Both the position numbers and the translations under genes were made by a program. The notes beneath the pieces are model-generated. The model was not told where the DNA came from, searched no databases, and worked only from the letters and a program-made list of their open reading frames with translations. Positions 61,941-64,000 of a stretch of 64,000 bases of DNA are shown piece after piece (position 1 is the stretch's first letter; every line of letters begins with the position of its first letter). Origin of the DNA: Candidatus Woesearchaeota archaeon (lineage in GTDB: Archaea > Nanobdellota > Nanobdellia > Woesearchaeales > DSVV01); assembly GCA_018661705.1 (NCBI GenBank), contig JABJHR010000017.1, positions 62,001 to 126,000 on the forward strand, given 5' to 3'.

Positions 61941-63464
61941 ATGATAGACAGGGTGCTATTAGTAAATCCAAGAGGAGTTTCAAAGGGATTAGGTTCAAAC
62001 TCATTATGGGTCCCAGTTGGAATTGCTGATCTAGCAAGCCATTTACAAAGACACAGCTTAGATGTAAAAGTAGTTGATTTGTGTATTGGGCAAAGTTATT
62101 TTGGAATTAGGCAATTATTAAGAACATTGCGTGATTGGCAACCAGGTGTAATTGGCTTTAGTGGAATGACACCTACCTTCGATAATACAGTTAAAACAGC
62201 TAGAAATCTAAGAACAGCAATAAGTGGTGAAGGAGAAACATTTGGAATAGCAAAAGACATTATTGGAGAAAATGGAATAGAAGGTTATAGCCCAATATTT
62301 GTTAATGGTGGCCCGCATACTACATTTAAAACACAAGATGTTCTACAAAAACATGTCTTAGATGAGATGTTATTTGATTATATTGTTGCAGGAGAAGGAG
62401 AATATAGATTCACAAAATTAATTGAATCCTTAAACGCAGGAGAAACAAATCCTGAAATACAAGGAGTATATTCTAAAGAAAGAGGATTAATGGATGATAG
62501 AGGAAAATATAGAAGAGTTAATGTTGATGATTTAACATTCCCTGCATTTGATTTACTCAAAATGAGATCATATATTCAAGCTTCTAAATCAAGAATTGGG
62601 TTTAAAGCATTAGAAATGGTTGTATCTAGAGGTTGCCCATATATCTGCGCATTTTGTTCTTCAACCGATGCAAATGTAAAATATATTCCTGTTGAAAAAG
62701 TAATTGAAAACATTAAAGCAATGAAAGCAAAATATAATATTGAAGGTGTATGGTTTAAAGATAGTACATTTACAACAAATAGAGAATGGACAATGGAATT
62801 TTGTGAGGCTGCAGAAAAACTAAACAGAGAAATAAGTGGTCCAGCATTAAAATATGCAGCTAGTACTAGAATTGATCGTATGGATGATGGATTATTTACT
62901 GCAATGTCTGATGCAAACTTTGCACATTTATTTTTTGGAATTGAATCTGGATCATACGGCGTATTAAACACTTTAAGAAAATATTCAACTACATCTGGTT
63001 CTGGATCACATAATGAAAAAGCATTAGAAGCATTTGAAAAATGTGAAGAACATGGTATGGGGGCAACTGCTTATTTTATGATTGGAACTCCTGGAGAAAG
63101 AATTGATGATATAAGACAATCTGTTTCACTCGCAGAAGAATTAAAAGCAGCTAATAGTAATTCTGATATTTTTTGGAGAGTATATAATCCATTACCAGGA
63201 TCTGAACTTTACACACAATTAGTAAGTGAAGAAAGAATTGGTGGTGAAGACTTAAATCTTGCATATCACAAAGTTCCTCAAGAATATCCTTATGGTTTTG
63301 ATGCACCCGGAATATTATCAAATCCACAATTAGGAAGATTAGTCAAAGAGCTTATTCTATTCTATGAAAAAGGTGGGCCTAAACCAGAGTTAGAAAAATA
63401 TGTTAAGATGGGATTAACAAGTAATGGCGGTGCTGATAGAACGGCAAATGCTAGCCCTAGATGA
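61941..63464 (+). CDS. B12-binding-domain radical SAM protein
   Basis: A 507-aa enzyme. The N-terminal cobalamin-binding-like domain (VLLVNPRGVSKGLGSNSLWV, DVKVVDLCIGQ, VIGFSGMTPTFDNT, FVNGGPHTT, DYIVAGEGEYRFTKL) is followed by a radical SAM core with the CxxxCxxC cluster site in VSRGCPYICAFCSS near residue 235, then FFGIESGSYGVLNTLRK and YFMIGTPGERIDDI. Members methylate or rearrange lipids, tetrapyrroles or other substrates; the substrate is unknown. TATA (CTTTATAAATC) about 26 nt before the ATG indicates a leaderless mRNA. Confidence 0.9.
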   Translation: MIDRVLLVNPRGVSKGLGSNSLWVPVGIADLASHLQRHSLDVKVVDLCIGQSYFGIRQLLRTLRDWQPGVIGFSGMTPTFDNTVKTARNLRTAISGEGETFGIAKDIIGENGIEGYSPIFVNGGPHTTFKTQDVLQKHVLDEMLFDYIVAGEGEYRFTKLIESLNAGETNPEIQGVYSKERGLMDDRGKYRRVNVDDLTFPAFDLLKMRSYIQASKSRIGFKALEMVVSRGCPYICAFCSSTDANVKYIPVEKVIENIKAMKAKYNIEGVWFKDSTFTTNREWTMEFCEAAEKLNREISGPALKYAASTRIDRMDDGLFTAMSDANFAHLFFGIESGSYGVLNTLRKYSTTSGSGSHNEKALEAFEKCEEHGMGATAYFMIGTPGERIDDIRQSVSLAEELKAANSNSDIFWRVYNPLPGSELYTQLVSEERIGGEDLNLAYHKVPQEYPYGFDAPGILSNPQLGRLVKELILFYEKGGPKPELEKYVKMGLTSNGGADRTANASPR

Positions 63465-63488
63465 AATACAGAAGATAAGTCATTATTA

Positions 63489-63505
63489 TACGTAAACTTT
63501 AAATA
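63489..63505 (+). promoter_or_regulatory. Candidate operator plus TATA, same as upstream of the Nudix operon
   Basis: TACGTAAACTTTAAATA is identical to 36616-36632. The TATA part is centred about 26 nt before the ATG at 63528. The identity covers the ACGT operator-like half and the TATA box together. Confidence 0.55.
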
Positions 63506-63527
63506 ACCCAAAAAAGCTCTTTCTTAT

Positions 63528-64000
63528 ATGGACCTAACAAACAATGAAAGCTATATTAAATCATGTCTTCAAATTGCAAAGAAAATATTAGCTTCGCATG
63601 GGAAATTAGATCTAGTTAATGAAAAATCTGAAGTAATTAATAGTTATGAAAATCTTGAACACATAGAAGAACCACAAGATATACATGTTCTAGAATCAAT
63701 AACACCTGAACAATTAAACAGAGCAAAAAAATGTGTTCTTGAAGGAAAGTTTTTTTCTGAGCATGCTGCAGCAGGTGAAGCAACTAGATTAAAACTAGGT
63801 ACAAAATATTTAATTAATATTCCAAAAACATTAAGCACAGAAAAAATTGCAAAGATGATTAGTGAAGAAAAAGATAAATCTGTGTCAGAAGAAGATGTGA
63901 TTAATGAAGCTAGTTGTAAGCCAGAAGAATTATTATCCTTATCAGTTGGAACAAGACACATGCTACAATTCGCATTTGATATAACTAAACTTGCAAAAGA
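63528..64000 (+). CDS. Putative nucleotidyltransferase (UDPGP-like), 3' end outside window
   Basis: An open frame from an ATG placed about 26 nt after TATA runs off the window (157 codons seen). It begins MDLTNNESYIKSCLQIAKKI. After about 70 helical residues comes LEGKFFSEHAAAGEATRLKL followed by GTKYLI. This resembles the nucleotide-binding loop (LAGGxATRL...PK) of UTP-sugar or UDP-N-acetylhexosamine pyrophosphorylases. The call is tentative because the catalytic half is missing. It shares an operator/TATA block with the Nudix operon. Confidence 0.6.
   Translation, partial: MDLTNNESYIKSCLQIAKKILASHGKLDLVNEKSEVINSYENLEHIEEPQDIHVLESITPEQLNRAKKCVLEGKFFSEHAAAGEATRLKLGTKYLINIPKTLSTEKIAKMISEEKDKSVSEEDVINEASCKPEELLSLSVGTRHMLQFAFDITKLAK

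Noticed and set aside
63644-63961. Minus-strand frame of 105 codons near the window end
   Set aside because: It is antisense to the better supported leaderless plus-strand gene that runs off the window.

Overview
The window is AT-rich archaeal DNA. Archaeal markers are a TFB (TFIIB) homologue, TFS, ribosomal proteins eS1 and uL11, D-aminoacyl-tRNA deacylase DtdA, a Sec11-type signal peptidase, a ZPR1 zinc-finger protein, TrmB- and Lrp-type regulators, and a tRNA-Gln that appears to carry introns. Most first genes of transcription units have a TATA element centred about 26 nt before the start codon and no Shine-Dalgarno (SD) sequence, which suggests leaderless mRNAs. Downstream genes in operons usually have GGAGG/GGTGA-type SDs. 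Small intergenic gaps, many short orphan proteins, odd fusions and secreted coiled-coil proteins suggest a DPANN-type archaeon (Woesearchaeota/Pacearchaeota-like). That placement is inference.

Positions 1 to about 13.9 kb look like part of an integrated conjugative or other mobile element. It holds a cytosine-C5 methyltransferase with a convergent candidate restriction gene and a ribbon-helix-helix (RHH) gene; a compact type IV secretion-like cluster (VirB2-like, VirB6-like, and a PrgI-VirB4 protein ending in a nuclease-like domain) with a UvrD helicase that carries an internal nuclease-like domain; an iteron-like repeat cluster (TAACCGGACA); a short TFB paralogue preceded by an ORF with no canonical start; and two coupled RHH genes. 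No relaxase, VirD4 or integrase is visible, so the element probably continues to the left.

From 13.9 to 31 kb: a receiver-like protein, a GGDEF protein and an HD-GYP-like protein (unusual in archaea); an ArsR-IscS-IscU iron-sulfur module; CutA; an Lhr helicase; a DUF1858 operon with tiny downstream ORFs; a ZPR1 protein; and an operon pairing a voltage-sensor-like membrane protein with a voltage sensor / APC permease / methyltransferase fusion.

From 31 to 43.4 kb: signal peptidase and TFS; an orphan PEP-synthase-like ATP-binding protein; tRNA-Gln; an NrtR-like regulator facing an operon of two paralogous small proteins and a Nudix hydrolase; a UvrD-HRDC helicase; and a YkgJ protein followed by an asparagine-synthetase / diphthine-ammonia-ligase fusion.

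From 43.4 to 64 kb: carB-carA-argH-argG with a divergent ACT-domain protein, surface and membrane proteins, eS1, TrmB, flavin reductase, a methyltransferase, uL11, DtdA, an AbrB-PhoU regulator behind a 164-bp tandem duplication, a B12-binding radical SAM enzyme, and a gene cut by the window end that shares an operator/TATA block with the Nudix operon.

The intergenic DNA is unusually rich in palindromes. One family of about 120-200 bp abuts stop codons at seven places, and several other structured elements recur.
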